Shown: in pieces, positions 16,237-25,725 of the stretch
How the letters are laid out: the number at the start of each line of letters is the position of its first letter
Numbering within the stretch: the first letter of the stretch is position 1
From: Kibdelosporangium persicum
GTDB taxonomy: Bacteria > Actinomycetota > Actinomycetes > Mycobacteriales > Pseudonocardiaceae
Direction of reading: 5' to 3'
Length of the DNA stretch: 64,000 nucleotides
NCBI RefSeq assembly: GCF_013280595.1
Contig: NZ_JAAATY010000015.1
Coordinates: 124,001-188,000, forward strand
Translations under genes and position numbers: made by a program
Notes under the pieces: generated by a model
The model's input: the letters and a program-made list of their open reading frames with translations, nothing else
What the model was told of the DNA's origin: nothing
Database searches by the model: none

Positions 16237-17784
16237 GTGACCAACTCGGCCCTGCCTGGGACCGACAAACTCGACGCCGGCGTGCTCAAGATCGCCGGTG
16301 TCGTCATTCTCGGCGCCGTCATGGCGATTCTGGACACCACCGTCGTCAACGTCGCACTGCAGGCGCTGGCCCTGGAATTCCAGACCTCGTTCGACACCAT
16401 CCAATGGGTCGCCACCGGCTACATGCTGGCGCTGGCGACCGTCATCCCGGTCACCGGCTGGGCGTCCGACCGGTTCGGCACCAAGCGGCTCTACATGCTC
16501 GCGATCGTGTTGTTCCTGGCCGGTTCCGTGCTCGCGGGCATGGCGTGGGACATCACGTCCCTGATCGTGTTCCGGGTGGTGCAGGGCCTCGGCGGCGGCA
16601 TGCTGATGCCCGCGGGCATGACGATCATGACGAAGGCCGCGGGCCCGCAGCGGGTCGGCCGGGTCATGTCGGTGCTGGGCGTGCCGATGCTGCTCGGCCC
16701 GATCGGTGGCCCGATCCTCGGCGGCTGGCTGGTCGACGAGGTCAGCTGGCGCTGGATCTTCTACATCAACGTGCCGATCGGCGCGATCGCGCTGCTGCTG
16801 GCGTGGCGGCTGCTGCCCAAGGACGACCCGCAGCCGGCGGAGCGGTTCGACTTCGCCGGCATGCTGATGCTCTCGCCCGGCCTGGCCGCGCTGATCTACG
16901 GCGTGTCGAACATCCCGTCCGCGGGCGGCGTGGGGGAGACCAAGGTCTGGCTGCCGACCATCGCGGGCATCGCGCTGATCGTGGGCTTCGTCCTCAGGGC
17001 GGCCAGGGTCGAGAACCCGCTCGTCGACCTGAAGCTGTTCCGCAACAAGAACTTCTCCGTCTCGGTGCTGGCGACGGCGTTCTTCGCGGTGGCCTTCTTC
17101 GGCGCGATGCTGCTGTTCCCGACGTACTTCCTGCTGGTCCGCGGGGAAACCGCGCTGGACGCCGGGCTGTTGCTGGCGCCGCAGGGCCTCGGCGCGATGC
17201 TGACCATGCCGATCGCGGGCGCGCTCGCCGACCGGATCGGTGTCCGCAAGGTCGCGTTGCCAGGTCTTGTCCTGATCGTCGCGGGGATGGTGATGTTCAC
17301 ACAGATCGGTGCGGACACTCCTTACTGGCAGATCCTCACCGCGCTCTTCGTGATCGGTCTCGGCATGGGTGGCACGATGATGCCGATCATGTCGGCGGCG
17401 TTGCAGACGCTCACCCAGCGCACCGTCGCCCGGGCCTCGACCGCGATGAACATCATCCAGCAGGCTTTCGGCGCGATCGGCGGTGCGGTCATGTCGATCA
17501 TCCTGGCCGCTCTTCTCGCCGGGAAGTTCGGTGTGCCGACGCAGTTGGGCCAGGTCACCGCGACGGCGGCGATCGCCGACCCGCGCACGCACGACATGGC
17601 CGCCGCGGCCGCCGCGGACGCGTTCGCGTCGACGTTCCTGTGGGCGCTTATCCTGATCGCCGTGTGTGTCGTGCCCGCGATGTTCCTGCCCGGGGCCCGC
17701 AAGCAGGTATCGTCGGGCCCAGCGGGTGACAGCGGCCGGCAGGGAGAGGACGAGGGCACCACACCGGTGATGCTCGGGCACTGA
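16237..17784 (+). CDS. MFS drug exporter, DHA2 (EmrB/QacA) family
   Basis: A 515-aa transporter with the 14-helix DHA2 layout. The DHA2 motif LDTTVVNVALQ lies in helix 1, WVATGYMLA begins helix 2, motif A (GWASDRFGTKRLYM) lies in the first cytoplasmic loop, and motif C-like GPIGGPILGGWL is in helix 5. Proton-driven export of drugs or secondary metabolites is expected. No regulator is adjacent. The GTG start follows a GGGGAGA ribosome site. The C-terminal 40 residues are polar and poorly conserved. Confidence 0.9.
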   Translation: MTNSALPGTDKLDAGVLKIAGVVILGAVMAILDTTVVNVALQALALEFQTSFDTIQWVATGYMLALATVIPVTGWASDRFGTKRLYMLAIVLFLAGSVLAGMAWDITSLIVFRVVQGLGGGMLMPAGMTIMTKAAGPQRVGRVMSVLGVPMLLGPIGGPILGGWLVDEVSWRWIFYINVPIGAIALLLAWRLLPKDDPQPAERFDFAGMLMLSPGLAALIYGVSNIPSAGGVGETKVWLPTIAGIALIVGFVLRAARVENPLVDLKLFRNKNFSVSVLATAFFAVAFFGAMLLFPTYFLLVRGETALDAGLLLAPQGLGAMLTMPIAGALADRIGVRKVALPGLVLIVAGMVMFTQIGADTPYWQILTALFVIGLGMGGTMMPIMSAALQTLTQRTVARASTAMNIIQQAFGAIGGAVMSIILAALLAGKFGVPTQLGQVTATAAIADPRTHDMAAAAAADAFASTFLWALILIAVCVVPAMFLPGARKQVSSGPAGDSGRQGEDEGTTPVMLGH

Positions 17785-17878
17785 CGGGGCCATGCCTGGG
17801 CTGGATATCCCGATCGGCCGAAGGTCGTTGTGTGATATCGAGGTGTACGAACGTCCCGGCTAAGGGAGCGCGGAGGAA

Positions 17879-18445
17879 ATGATCCGGATCGGTCTCGGCG
17901 TGATGGCGTGCATAGTCTTGCTGGGTGGCTGCGCTTCGCGTGACACCCAAGGCATCACCATGGCGACACCGCCGCCGAGCCCGAGCCGGCTCGCCCCGGA
18001 AATCCCCCTGCCGCTGGACATCGAGCAGTACGCCGACGCCCCCTGTTCGATGCTCAAGCCGGGCCAGGCGATCACCAGGGACCTGGCCGAAGGCGTCAAC
18101 GAGGGCGGCAACACGTGCACGTGGCGCGCGAAGACGCCGCAGCAGCCGCAGATGACCGCGACCATCGACCTGGCCTCCGGCGGCCTGGAAGGCCTGTACC
18201 GCAAGCGGGTCCGGCTGCCGTACTTCGAACCGACCGACGTGCGGAACTACCCGGCGGTGCGTTACGACCCCGACCGCTCCGTGCCTGACCAGGGCCGCTG
18301 CACGGTCAGCGTCGGGGTGGCCGAGAACGCGTTGCTGACCGTGACCACGACGATCGCCGACCCGAAGACCCTCAACTACCCCGTTCCCTGCCCGGACGCG
18401 GAGTTGCTGGCCAACGCCATCATCTCGGACATCGCCAGGAGCTGA
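17879..18445 (+). CDS. DUF3558 family lipoprotein
   Basis: A 188-aa secreted lipoprotein. A short basic start and hydrophobic segment lead to the lipobox LLGGC with Cys19 as the lipidation site. A Thr/Pro-rich linker follows, then the DUF3558 domain with its conserved cysteines: PCSML, the CTW near residue 80, GRCTVSVGV, and PCPDAELLA near the end. DUF3558 lipoproteins are abundant in Pseudonocardiaceae and mycobacteria; their function is unknown. GGAGG ends only two bases before the ATG, an unusually tight spacing, but no other in-frame start leaves a complete signal peptide. Confidence 0.85.
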   Translation: MIRIGLGVMACIVLLGGCASRDTQGITMATPPPSPSRLAPEIPLPLDIEQYADAPCSMLKPGQAITRDLAEGVNEGGNTCTWRAKTPQQPQMTATIDLASGGLEGLYRKRVRLPYFEPTDVRNYPAVRYDPDRSVPDQGRCTVSVGVAENALLTVTTTIADPKTLNYPVPCPDAELLANAIISDIARS

Positions 18446-18450
18446 CGGGA

Positions 18451-21057
18451 TCAGGCCAGGTTCTCCGCGCCCCACCTGGCCAGGGCGACCCGGGAGCCCA
18501 GCCCGAGCTTCGCGTAACTGTTCCGCAGGTGGGTCTCCACGGTCCGCTGGCTCAGAAACAGCCGGGCGGCGATGTCCGCATTGGACAAGCCCTCGGCGAG
18601 CAGCCGTACGACATCGGTCTCCCGTGTGGACAACGGGCCGGCCACGCGGAGCCCAGGGATTCGTACGCCCAATGACCGGGCGAGCCGACGGGCACGGTTG
18701 GCCCAGGGGACGGCCCCGGCCCGCTCGAACACCTCCAGCGCCCGCACGGCGGCGCGGGAATCCCGGTTCCGCTCGGCCACGTCCAGGCGCGTCTGGGCGG
18801 CGAACAGGACCGCCCCCATGGACTCCAACCGCTCGGCATCGCGGTCGGTTACGGCGATCGCCAGGTCCGCTTCTGGTCCGAACGCACGCAACGCATCCGT
18901 CGACCGGGTGAACACCGGTCGCATCATGGCCGTGTACGGATCGCAGAACAACGAGAAGAACCGGAAGTCGCCGGCCTCGGCAGGCCGGTCCTGGTGCACG
19001 GCGATCACGGCCTCCGCCAGCCGGATCGCCTCGATCGCGCCGAGATCGGGCGCCGGGCACACTTCGCGGGCCCTGATCAGCACTGCCGAGGCTTCGGTGA
19101 GTTTTCCCTGCTCGGCGAGGAGGAACGCACGCAAGGCCGAGACGCGGGCCTGATATCGCGGCAGCTCCGCCGCCGACGCCAGGGCCATGTCCGTTTCCCG
19201 GAGCGCGGCGGCGATGTCGCCCGACAGATACCGCGCGCAGGAAAGCACGTATCGCGAATAGCACGTGTGCGTCGGCGTTTCGATCGAATACGGGGAACGC
19301 ACTGCCGCCAGCGCGGCGTCGATCGCGCCGGAAACGTTTCCCGTCAACGCTCGCAAGGGGCTCAGCACAAGGCTCGTGTACTGCACGTGGATCGGGTCCT
19401 CGGCTTCGCAGAGTTCCGCTTGGGCGACGGCCTGTTCGGCCTGCGCGAGCGCGGCGTGGAACCGCCCGTCGAGCATCGAGCGGATCGCCGCGCCCAGATT
19501 GCCCACCGCTTGGGCGGCACTGGGCCGGTCCGGTCGCGCGAGCGCCGCCATTTTTGTGGTCACCGCACGCAGGTCCGCCTCCTGCTCGTGCCGCATGACG
19601 AAGGCGAAGTGGTGCGCGGCCGCCTCGGGGAAGTGCGGCTGGATCGCCGCCGCCTCGGCGGCGAGGTGATTCACGGCGGCGTCGCTGCCCTGGCGTTCCG
19701 CGTTGAGGACGGCCAGGTGGAAGCGGAGCTTGCCGGCGATGGCGGCCAGGTCGTGCCGACGGGCCGCGACGAGCCCGGTGGTCCAGGCGTCGACCGCGGC
19801 GTCGAACTGGCCGAGCGCTTGGTGTGCGAGGCCGAGACCATCGAGGAGCACCGGCACGTCCTCCGGCGCGGCGATCTCGGCGGCCGGGCGAAGGTAGCGG
19901 ATCGCCTCGTCGGGCGCGCGCATCGCCAAGGCACGCCAACCGGCCTGGCCCATGATCCGCGCCGCCCGGCCGCGGTCGACGAGGTCACCGGCCTCCCGGT
20001 AGTGCGGCGCCAACGTGAGCACGTCGTCGGGGTGGACCCGCTCGATCGCCCTGATCACCGCCGCGTGCAGCGCCCGCCGATCACCGAGCGTCATCTCGGC
20101 GTAGGCGACCTCGGCGTACAGCGGGTGCGCCACCCGGTAGGCCAGCCCACGACCGGCCGTGTGCTCGGTGATCAGACCTGCGGTGATCAGCTTTTTCAGC
20201 ACGGCCGGGGCGTCGCACACCGCTGCGAGCACTTCACTCGTGGCGGCTTCGCCTGCCACCGCGACGGTTTCGACGAGCCGGCGTTCGGGAGCCGTCAGCA
20301 TCCGCAGGCGGTCGAGCACGACGTCACGGACGATCACCGGAACCGTGCCGGAGCGGTTAAGACCACTGTGGACAAGGGCGGTGACGAACAGCGGGACACC
20401 CTTGGCGCGCCTGGTGATGTTGTCGAGCAACGAAGGCGCCGGGGTCTGCCCCAGCAGATCTCCGGTCAGCCGCGCGACGGAGTCGTCGGTCAACGGCGGC
20501 AACGCCAGTTCGGTCCCGGTCCGCCGGACCGCGGCGGCCAGGTCGTCGAGTGCCGGATTGGCTTCACCCGGCCGGTATGCGGCGAGCACCAGCACGCGCT
20601 CGGTGTTGCGGCCGAGGTAGTGCACCAGTTCGATCGTGCCGCGGTCGGCCCAGTGCAGGTCGTCGACGAAGAACACGGCCGGCGCCAAGTGCTGGACGAG
20701 CCGTGTCACGGCCTCGAACATCCTCGTGCGGTTGAGGTCCGGGTCGCCGCCCAGCGGAGCGATCGGGGTCTGCCGGGAAGCGAGCAACTCGCCGATGCCC
20801 TCGTCCGGCAACGCGTCCGCGAACGGCCGGATCGCCTCGACGATCGGCGCGTACGCCAGCCCGGCGTGCAACGGGTGAGCCTGCCCCCGCAGAACGGTCA
20901 GGCCTTGGGCCGCCGCGAGCTCAAGGGCGTGCTGGGCCAGCGCCGACTTGCCGATTCCCGCCTGCCCGCGCAGCAGAATCGTCCCGCCCGGTCGGTCCAG
21001 CGCTCGCGCGAGCGCCGCGAGCTCCGGATCACGCCCGATGACCTGGGATTTCATCAA
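18451..21057 (-). CDS. LuxR-family LAL transcriptional regulator with AAA ATPase domain
   Basis: An 868-aa LAL (large ATP-binding LuxR) regulator. Walker A GQAGIGKS is at residues 31-38, Walker B ending VFFVDDLHWAD is near 130, a long TPR-like helical middle follows, and a C-terminal LuxR helix-turn-helix starts at LSTRETDVVRLLAEGLSNAD. LAL regulators often activate secondary-metabolite or sugar-utilisation genes in actinomycetes. The start may be the first or second Met (21057 or 21054). It overlaps the DUF1015 gene by 29 bp on the same strand, so the two are likely co-transcribed. No pathway genes lie close by to suggest its target. Confidence 0.9.
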   Translation of the reverse strand: MMKSQVIGRDPELAALARALDRPGGTILLRGQAGIGKSALAQHALELAAAQGLTVLRGQAHPLHAGLAYAPIVEAIRPFADALPDEGIGELLASRQTPIAPLGGDPDLNRTRMFEAVTRLVQHLAPAVFFVDDLHWADRGTIELVHYLGRNTERVLVLAAYRPGEANPALDDLAAAVRRTGTELALPPLTDDSVARLTGDLLGQTPAPSLLDNITRRAKGVPLFVTALVHSGLNRSGTVPVIVRDVVLDRLRMLTAPERRLVETVAVAGEAATSEVLAAVCDAPAVLKKLITAGLITEHTAGRGLAYRVAHPLYAEVAYAEMTLGDRRALHAAVIRAIERVHPDDVLTLAPHYREAGDLVDRGRAARIMGQAGWRALAMRAPDEAIRYLRPAAEIAAPEDVPVLLDGLGLAHQALGQFDAAVDAWTTGLVAARRHDLAAIAGKLRFHLAVLNAERQGSDAAVNHLAAEAAAIQPHFPEAAAHHFAFVMRHEQEADLRAVTTKMAALARPDRPSAAQAVGNLGAAIRSMLDGRFHAALAQAEQAVAQAELCEAEDPIHVQYTSLVLSPLRALTGNVSGAIDAALAAVRSPYSIETPTHTCYSRYVLSCARYLSGDIAAALRETDMALASAAELPRYQARVSALRAFLLAEQGKLTEASAVLIRAREVCPAPDLGAIEAIRLAEAVIAVHQDRPAEAGDFRFFSLFCDPYTAMMRPVFTRSTDALRAFGPEADLAIAVTDRDAERLESMGAVLFAAQTRLDVAERNRDSRAAVRALEVFERAGAVPWANRARRLARSLGVRIPGLRVAGPLSTRETDVVRLLAEGLSNADIAARLFLSQRTVETHLRNSYAKLGLGSRVALARWGAENLA

Positions 21058-22237
21058 CCCCTGAGTCTACTCGCGGAGTCGACGGGATATCGGCCAGCAA
21101 CAGCCCACTGCGCGGTTTGGGCGTGAAGTACGTGGCCTTGCGGGGCATCCGCCGGCCGGCCGCGTGCACCGCGAGCACGTCGGGCAACGGCACGGGCGCG
21201 ATCAGCAGGACGGCGTCGGCATCCGACCGTGGCGGACGGCCCTGCGGCAGCGGCCGTACGTTGGGCCCGGCTGGGTCCAAACCCAACGCACGCTCGATCA
21301 TCAGCTGTTCGACCAGCCGGTGGTCGAGGTCGTCACCGGGCAGCTTCACCTGCACGGCGTCTGGCCCCGCGACGGCCACGACTGTCCCCGGAGTCCGTGG
21401 GGCGGTGCGCTCACCGGTCGGCTGGACGTCCAGCCCCGCCTGCCGCCAGCGGCCGGCCAACTCCGCGAGACCGAGGCCGGTGCCGGTGAGCACCCGGTGG
21501 ATCGGGCCGATCCGCAGGTCAGGACCTGCGGTGATGAGCGCGAGCAGCGAACCGTGCCCGGCTCGCGTGGCCGCGGCGACCCGATGGTTGCCGTCGGCCA
21601 CGAGCAGGGACTGCGCACACGCGGCCTCGATCAGCGTGTCCTGCAAGTCGCCCTGCCCGGCCAGCCACATCCGGCTCCGGCGGCCCGACGCATCGGTCAG
21701 CGACACGGTAGGCGCGCCGAGTCGCGCGACAGCGTCACACAACAGCCGCGTGAACTGCTCACCGCCATCCGTGGGTACGAGCATCGCCGCACTTGTCGCG
21801 CACCGCAGCCCGCTGAGCACCGCGGCTCGTTCGGCCACGACGTCCGGGTAGACCTCCTCGGTGTGGCGCACGAACGTCAGCCCATCGGCGTTCACCGCGG
21901 CGGGATCGACCACGCACATCAAGCCCAGCGCGGATCCCTCCGGCCCGTCACCCCACGCCACCCCGACGACATCCGTGACCTGGTCGTAGTGGCTGGCCCG
22001 CAACTGGTCCAAGGCGGTGTGCGCGATCGGCAACGCCTCCCGCAGCGCCAGTCCCTGCCTGCGGGCGGCCGGAGTCCGGTGCGGATGCTGCACGGCGAGC
22101 AGCGTGCCGTCCGCGGCGCCGGGCTGGGCCAGGGCGGTGATCACCTGGTCGGGTTCGGCGAACTCGTCCACGTCCGGGCCGGGCACGGTGTCGCGTACCA
22201 CCCAGCCGTGCCGGACCGGCGAAACCCAGGCGTCCAT
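21029..22237 (-). CDS. DUF1015 family protein
   Basis: A 402-aa DUF1015 protein. The conserved core is seen as VADGNHRVAAA (usually VADGHHRYETA), and the C-terminal family signature as MPRKATYFTPKPRSGL (usually MPPKSTYFYPKL-SGLV). DUF1015 proteins resemble kinases or hydrolases of unknown substrate; one member is reported near serine metabolism. The start at 22237 gives the typical N-terminus close to a proline-rich segment; the longer open frame upstream covers the SDR gene in antisense and is not credible. It overlaps the LAL regulator downstream by 29 bp. Confidence 0.82.
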   Translation of the reverse strand: MDAWVSPVRHGWVVRDTVPGPDVDEFAEPDQVITALAQPGAADGTLLAVQHPHRTPAARRQGLALREALPIAHTALDQLRASHYDQVTDVVGVAWGDGPEGSALGLMCVVDPAAVNADGLTFVRHTEEVYPDVVAERAAVLSGLRCATSAAMLVPTDGGEQFTRLLCDAVARLGAPTVSLTDASGRRSRMWLAGQGDLQDTLIEAACAQSLLVADGNHRVAAATRAGHGSLLALITAGPDLRIGPIHRVLTGTGLGLAELAGRWRQAGLDVQPTGERTAPRTPGTVVAVAGPDAVQVKLPGDDLDHRLVEQLMIERALGLDPAGPNVRPLPQGRPPRSDADAVLLIAPVPLPDVLAVHAAGRRMPRKATYFTPKPRSGLLLADIPSTPRVDSGVDEIPGHRA

Positions 22238-22304
22238 ACCGATCAACGGTATACCGCTTCCGGCCCGGCGAACCCCCGTGCATACGCCCTGTAAGAATCG
22301 CCGG

Positions 22305-23033
22305 GTGACCGTACTCGTACTCGGCGGACGTAGTGAGATCGGTGTGGCAGTGGCCCGGCGCCTCGCGTCCGGCACAGTCGTGCTGGCCGCCCGGCGTAGC
22401 GCTTCGCTCGATGCGCAATCGCAGGCGCTCCTGGACGCCGGAGCGTCCCGGGTGGAACGAGTGGAGTTCGACGCGGACGCCCTCGAAACCCATGGCCCGT
22501 TGCTCGAGGACGTCTTCTCCCGGTTCGGCCCGGTGTCCGTTGTGGTCACCGCGTTCGGCGTCCTCGGCTCGCAGGAGAAGGCGGAAGTGGACGCCGTGCA
22601 CGCGGTGTCGATCGTCCACACTGACTACGTGGCGCACGTGAGCGTGCTGACTCACCTGGCACGGCTGATGAAGGCGCAGGGGAGTGGCACGATCGTGGTG
22701 TTCTCCTCGGTCGCCGGTGTCCGGGTTCGCCGGGCCAACTACGTCTATGGTTCGGCCAAGGCCGGATTGGACGGATTCGCGTCCGGGCTGACCGACGCCT
22801 TGCACGCGAGCGGTGTCCGGGTGCTGACCGTGCGGCCGGGCTTCGTGATCGGCCGGATGACCGAGGGGATGGCCCCCGCGCCGTTCTCCAGTACGCCGGA
22901 CCAGGTCGCTGACGCGACGGTGAAAGCGTTGCGGCGCAAGAAGCCCGAGGTGTGGGTGCCCGGAATCCTCCGGTGGGTCTTCGCGGTCATGCGGCTGGTG
23001 CCCCGAGCCGTCTGGCGGCGCATGCCGAGGTGA
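22305..23033 (+). CDS. dprE2: SDR reductase resembling DprE2 (decaprenylphosphoryl-2-keto-ribose reductase)
   Basis: A 242-aa classical short-chain dehydrogenase. The cofactor loop is GGRSEIG (7-13). The catalytic site is Y148-x3-K152 in YVYGSAKAGLDGF, with the serine in VFSSVAG. The order and spacing of SSVAGVRVRRANYVYGSAKA and the C-terminal end MRLVPRAVWRRMPR closely recall mycobacterial DprE2, the NADH-dependent second step in making decaprenylphosphoryl-arabinose for cell-wall arabinan. DprE1, the oxidase partner usually encoded next to it, is absent from this window. The GTG start is chosen because it begins exactly at the first beta strand. DprE2 is likely but a generic SDR paralogue cannot be excluded. 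Confidence 0.75.
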   Translation: MTVLVLGGRSEIGVAVARRLASGTVVLAARRSASLDAQSQALLDAGASRVERVEFDADALETHGPLLEDVFSRFGPVSVVVTAFGVLGSQEKAEVDAVHAVSIVHTDYVAHVSVLTHLARLMKAQGSGTIVVFSSVAGVRVRRANYVYGSAKAGLDGFASGLTDALHASGVRVLTVRPGFVIGRMTEGMAPAPFSSTPDQVADATVKALRRKKPEVWVPGILRWVFAVMRLVPRAVWRRMPR

Positions 23034-23053
23034 CCGGCGGTGGCCCAGGACGG

Positions 23054-24184
23054 TCAGACCACGTTGTGCTCCCGCCGTACGGCTTCGGTCGCGAACCGCG
23101 TCACGTCCAAAGAGGACACGTCGACCACGGGAGTGCGGCCGAGGACGAGGTCACGCAGTACTTCGCCGATGGCCGGTCCCTGCAGGAAACCGTGACCGGA
23201 GAACCCGGTCGCGTACAGGAACCGGCTCACCGTGGCGGATTCCCCGACGATGGCGTTGTGATCGGGCGAGACCTCGTACAACCCGGCCCAGCCGCGTGCG
23301 ATTCCCACGTCGGTCAGCGCGGGCGCACGCCTCGTGGCCGCGGCGCCGAGCCGTTCCAGCCATTCGTCGGACACCCTTGTGTCGAAGCCGAAGTCCTGCT
23401 CCGGATCGGACATCCCGATCAGCAGTCCCGGGCCTTCCGGGTGGAAGTAGAACGTGCTGCCGAAGTCGATCGTGAACGGCAGATCCGGCGGCACCGGCAT
23501 CGGTCCGGTGACCCGGATCTGCCTGCGCAACGGCCGGACCGGCAACAAAACCCCGGCCATCTCGCCGATCGCCGCGGACCACGCGCCCGCCGCGCACACC
23601 ACGGTGGAAGTCCGGACGAACTCCTGATCGGTCTGCACGCCGACGATTTCGCCGTCCTCGACACGGATTCCCGTGACCCGGCAACGCTGCCGGATCGTGG
23701 CACCCAACCGCCGGGCGGCCCGCGCGTAACCCTGCACCACGGCTTCAGGTGTGCAATGCCCGTCACGCGGGGAGAAAGCCGCGCCGAGCAGGCCCTCGGC
23801 CGAGATCAAGGGCGAGAGCTCACGCGCCTCCTCGACTGAGATCATCCGGCTCGGCACGCCGAGCGAGTTCTGCAGCCGCACACTGGTTTCGAACGCCGCC
23901 ACGTCGTCCGCGTCGTCCAACAGGAACAGATAGCCGTGCTGCCGCAGGTCGATCTCGGCGCCCGGCCGCGTGCCGAACCGTTCGAACGCCTCCAGGCTCC
24001 GCAGCCCCAGCGCGATGTTCACCGGATCGGAGAACTGCGCACGCACCCCACCCGCCGCACGGCTGGTGCTGCCGGAGCCGAGCGTGTCCCGCTCCAGCAG
24101 CACCACGTCCACGCCGGCCTCGGCGAGATGGAACGCGGTGCTCACACCCATCACGCCACCGCCGATGATGACGACCTCGGTCAC
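23054..24184 (-). CDS. FAD-dependent amine/amino-acid oxidoreductase (DAO family)
   Basis: A 376-aa DAO-family flavoprotein. The FAD-binding Rossmann motif VIIGGGVMGVSTAFHL starts at residue 4, and the GSGSTSRAAGGVRAQF stretch is typical of sarcosine oxidase/glycine oxidase relatives. The C-terminal half has ATGFSGHGFLQGPAIGEVL. It oxidises a secondary or primary amine, possibly proline- or pipecolate-like. The start is the GTG of a GTGA overlap with the aldehyde dehydrogenase upstream; the extra N-terminal residues of the longer frame belong to that gene out of frame. As last gene of the operon it may supply an imine/aldehyde for the dehydrogenase (inference). Confidence 0.85.
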   Translation of the reverse strand: MTEVVIIGGGVMGVSTAFHLAEAGVDVVLLERDTLGSGSTSRAAGGVRAQFSDPVNIALGLRSLEAFERFGTRPGAEIDLRQHGYLFLLDDADDVAAFETSVRLQNSLGVPSRMISVEEARELSPLISAEGLLGAAFSPRDGHCTPEAVVQGYARAARRLGATIRQRCRVTGIRVEDGEIVGVQTDQEFVRTSTVVCAAGAWSAAIGEMAGVLLPVRPLRRQIRVTGPMPVPPDLPFTIDFGSTFYFHPEGPGLLIGMSDPEQDFGFDTRVSDEWLERLGAAATRRAPALTDVGIARGWAGLYEVSPDHNAIVGESATVSRFLYATGFSGHGFLQGPAIGEVLRDLVLGRTPVVDVSSLDVTRFATEAVRREHNVV

Positions 24185-25725
24185 AGCCGGAAGCTCTCGT
24201 CCGGGTCGATCACGGCGACGTCCATCTGCGCCTTCTGCAGCCTGCCGGAGAAGTCCCAGTTCATCGACTGCCACCGGGTGAACTGGTCGAGCACCCAGAT
24301 CCCGGACTGGCGGCTGCCGTTGCCGGACTTGCCGTTGCCGCCGAACGGAAGGTGCGCCTCGGCGCCGGACGTCGAGTTGTTCACGCTGACCATGCCGGCG
24401 CCGATGCCCTGCCGGAAGCGGAAAGCGGTCGCCGGGCTGGTGGTGTAGACCGAGGCGGACAGCCCGTAGCCCGGCTTGCCGGCCAGCTCGATCGCCTCGC
24501 CGAACGTGCTGTAGGTGGTCACGCCGACGATCGGGCCGAACGTCTCCTCCAGGAACACCCGGTCGTCCGGCCGGACGCCGTCGAGGATCACCGGGTGGTA
24601 GAACAGACCCTTCTCCGGGTCGCCCACGAAGCCGTCACGCGGGTTGTCCGCGGTGATCCGGCCGATTCCGGTCGAACCGAGCACCGTGTGGTGCTCGCCG
24701 ATCCATCCCAGGTACCGCTCGTAGGACTCGGCGAACTTCCGGTCCAGCAACGGTCCGAAAAGGACGTCGTCGTCCGGTGCGCCCGCCTTGGCGGCACGAA
24801 CCGCGGCGTCGAACCGGCGGACGAACTCGTCGTGCACGCTCTCGTGGACGATGACCGTGCCGAGCGACGTGCAGCGCTGACCGGCCGTGCCGAACCCGGA
24901 GAACAACGCGCCTTCGACAGCCAGGTCGAGATCGGCGTCCTCGGTGATCACCATCGGGTTCTTGCCGCCCAGTTCCAGGCACGGCGACTGCAGGTGTCGT
25001 CCGCACAGCTCGCCGATCCGCGCGCCGACCGCGCTCGACCCGGTGAAACCGACCTTGTCGACCAGGCCGGCGCCGAGCGAGTCCCGCAGACCGTCGAAAG
25101 TGGACTGTCCGTCGGCGAACACCAGGTTCAGCACGCCTCGCGGCAACCCGGCGTGCCAGATCAGGTCGGCGAACGCCCGCGCGCTCGCGGCCGCGTACTG
25201 CGCCGGCTTCCACACCACGGCGTTGCCGCACAGCAGGGCGGGCACGAGGTACCAGGAGGGCACCGCGACCGGGAAGTTGCCCGCCGTGATGATCGTGGCG
25301 ACACCGACCGGCACCCGGAACGTGAACAACTGCTTGTCCGGCATCTCCGACGGCACGGTCTGGCCGTAGAGCCGCCGCCCCTCGCCGAGGAAGAAGTCGC
25401 ACGTGTCCACGATCTCCTGCACCTCGCCGCGGGCCTCGGCGATCGGCTTGCCGATCTCCCGGGTGACCAGCCGCGCGAGCGTTTCCTTGTTGGCCGCGAC
25501 CAACCGGCCGAGAGCGGCGACGAACTGGCCGCGGACAGGCGCCGGTACGGCGGCCCATTCGCGTTGCGCCCGCCTGCCGGATTCGGCGGCGGCCCTCAGG
25601 GCGTCCGGGCCGGCCAGCCGGACCGTCGCCACCACGTCGTCGAGATTCGCGGGGTTGAGCGACTGGTAGTCGGTTCCCGCTGACCAGGTTTCGCCTGCGA
25701 TCGTCGTTTCGAGCACGGATCTCAC
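24181..25725 (-). CDS. NAD(P)-dependent aldehyde dehydrogenase, ALDH7-like
   Basis: A 514-aa aldehyde dehydrogenase. Cofactor and catalytic landmarks are ITAGNFPVAVPSWYLVP, VWKPAQY, the glutamate in CLELGGKNPMV and the nucleophilic cysteine in GTAGQRCTSLG. The GTAGQRCTSL signature and the C-terminal GNGKSGNGSRQSGIW resemble ALDH7-type alpha-aminoadipate-semialdehyde or piperideine-6-carboxylate dehydrogenases. With the amine oxidase downstream, a lysine/pipecolate-type oxidation is a reasonable hypothesis but not proven. The GTG start lies in a 4-bp overlap with the monooxygenase stop, and its own stop overlaps the oxidase start, so translation of all three is coupled. Confidence 0.87.
   Translation of the reverse strand: MRSVLETTIAGETWSAGTDYQSLNPANLDDVVATVRLAGPDALRAAAESGRRAQREWAAVPAPVRGQFVAALGRLVAANKETLARLVTREIGKPIAEARGEVQEIVDTCDFFLGEGRRLYGQTVPSEMPDKQLFTFRVPVGVATIITAGNFPVAVPSWYLVPALLCGNAVVWKPAQYAAASARAFADLIWHAGLPRGVLNLVFADGQSTFDGLRDSLGAGLVDKVGFTGSSAVGARIGELCGRHLQSPCLELGGKNPMVITEDADLDLAVEGALFSGFGTAGQRCTSLGTVIVHESVHDEFVRRFDAAVRAAKAGAPDDDVLFGPLLDRKFAESYERYLGWIGEHHTVLGSTGIGRITADNPRDGFVGDPEKGLFYHPVILDGVRPDDRVFLEETFGPIVGVTTYSTFGEAIELAGKPGYGLSASVYTTSPATAFRFRQGIGAGMVSVNNSTSGAEAHLPFGGNGKSGNGSRQSGIWVLDQFTRWQSMNWDFSGRLQKAQMDVAVIDPDESFRL

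Noticed and set aside
15664-17793. 709-codon minus-strand open frame across the DHA2 exporter
   Set aside because: Antisense shadow; Arg/His/Asp-rich low-complexity translation with no domain. The exporter on the plus strand has all DHA2 motifs.
18994-21126. 710-codon plus-strand open frame opposite the LAL regulator
   Set aside because: Antisense shadow of a regulator with clear Walker and LuxR motifs.
23014-23058. weak hairpin TGACCG-N14-CGGTCA between the SDR and amine-oxidase genes
   Set aside because: Only 6-bp arms with a long loop; not convincing as a terminator, although the genes are convergent.
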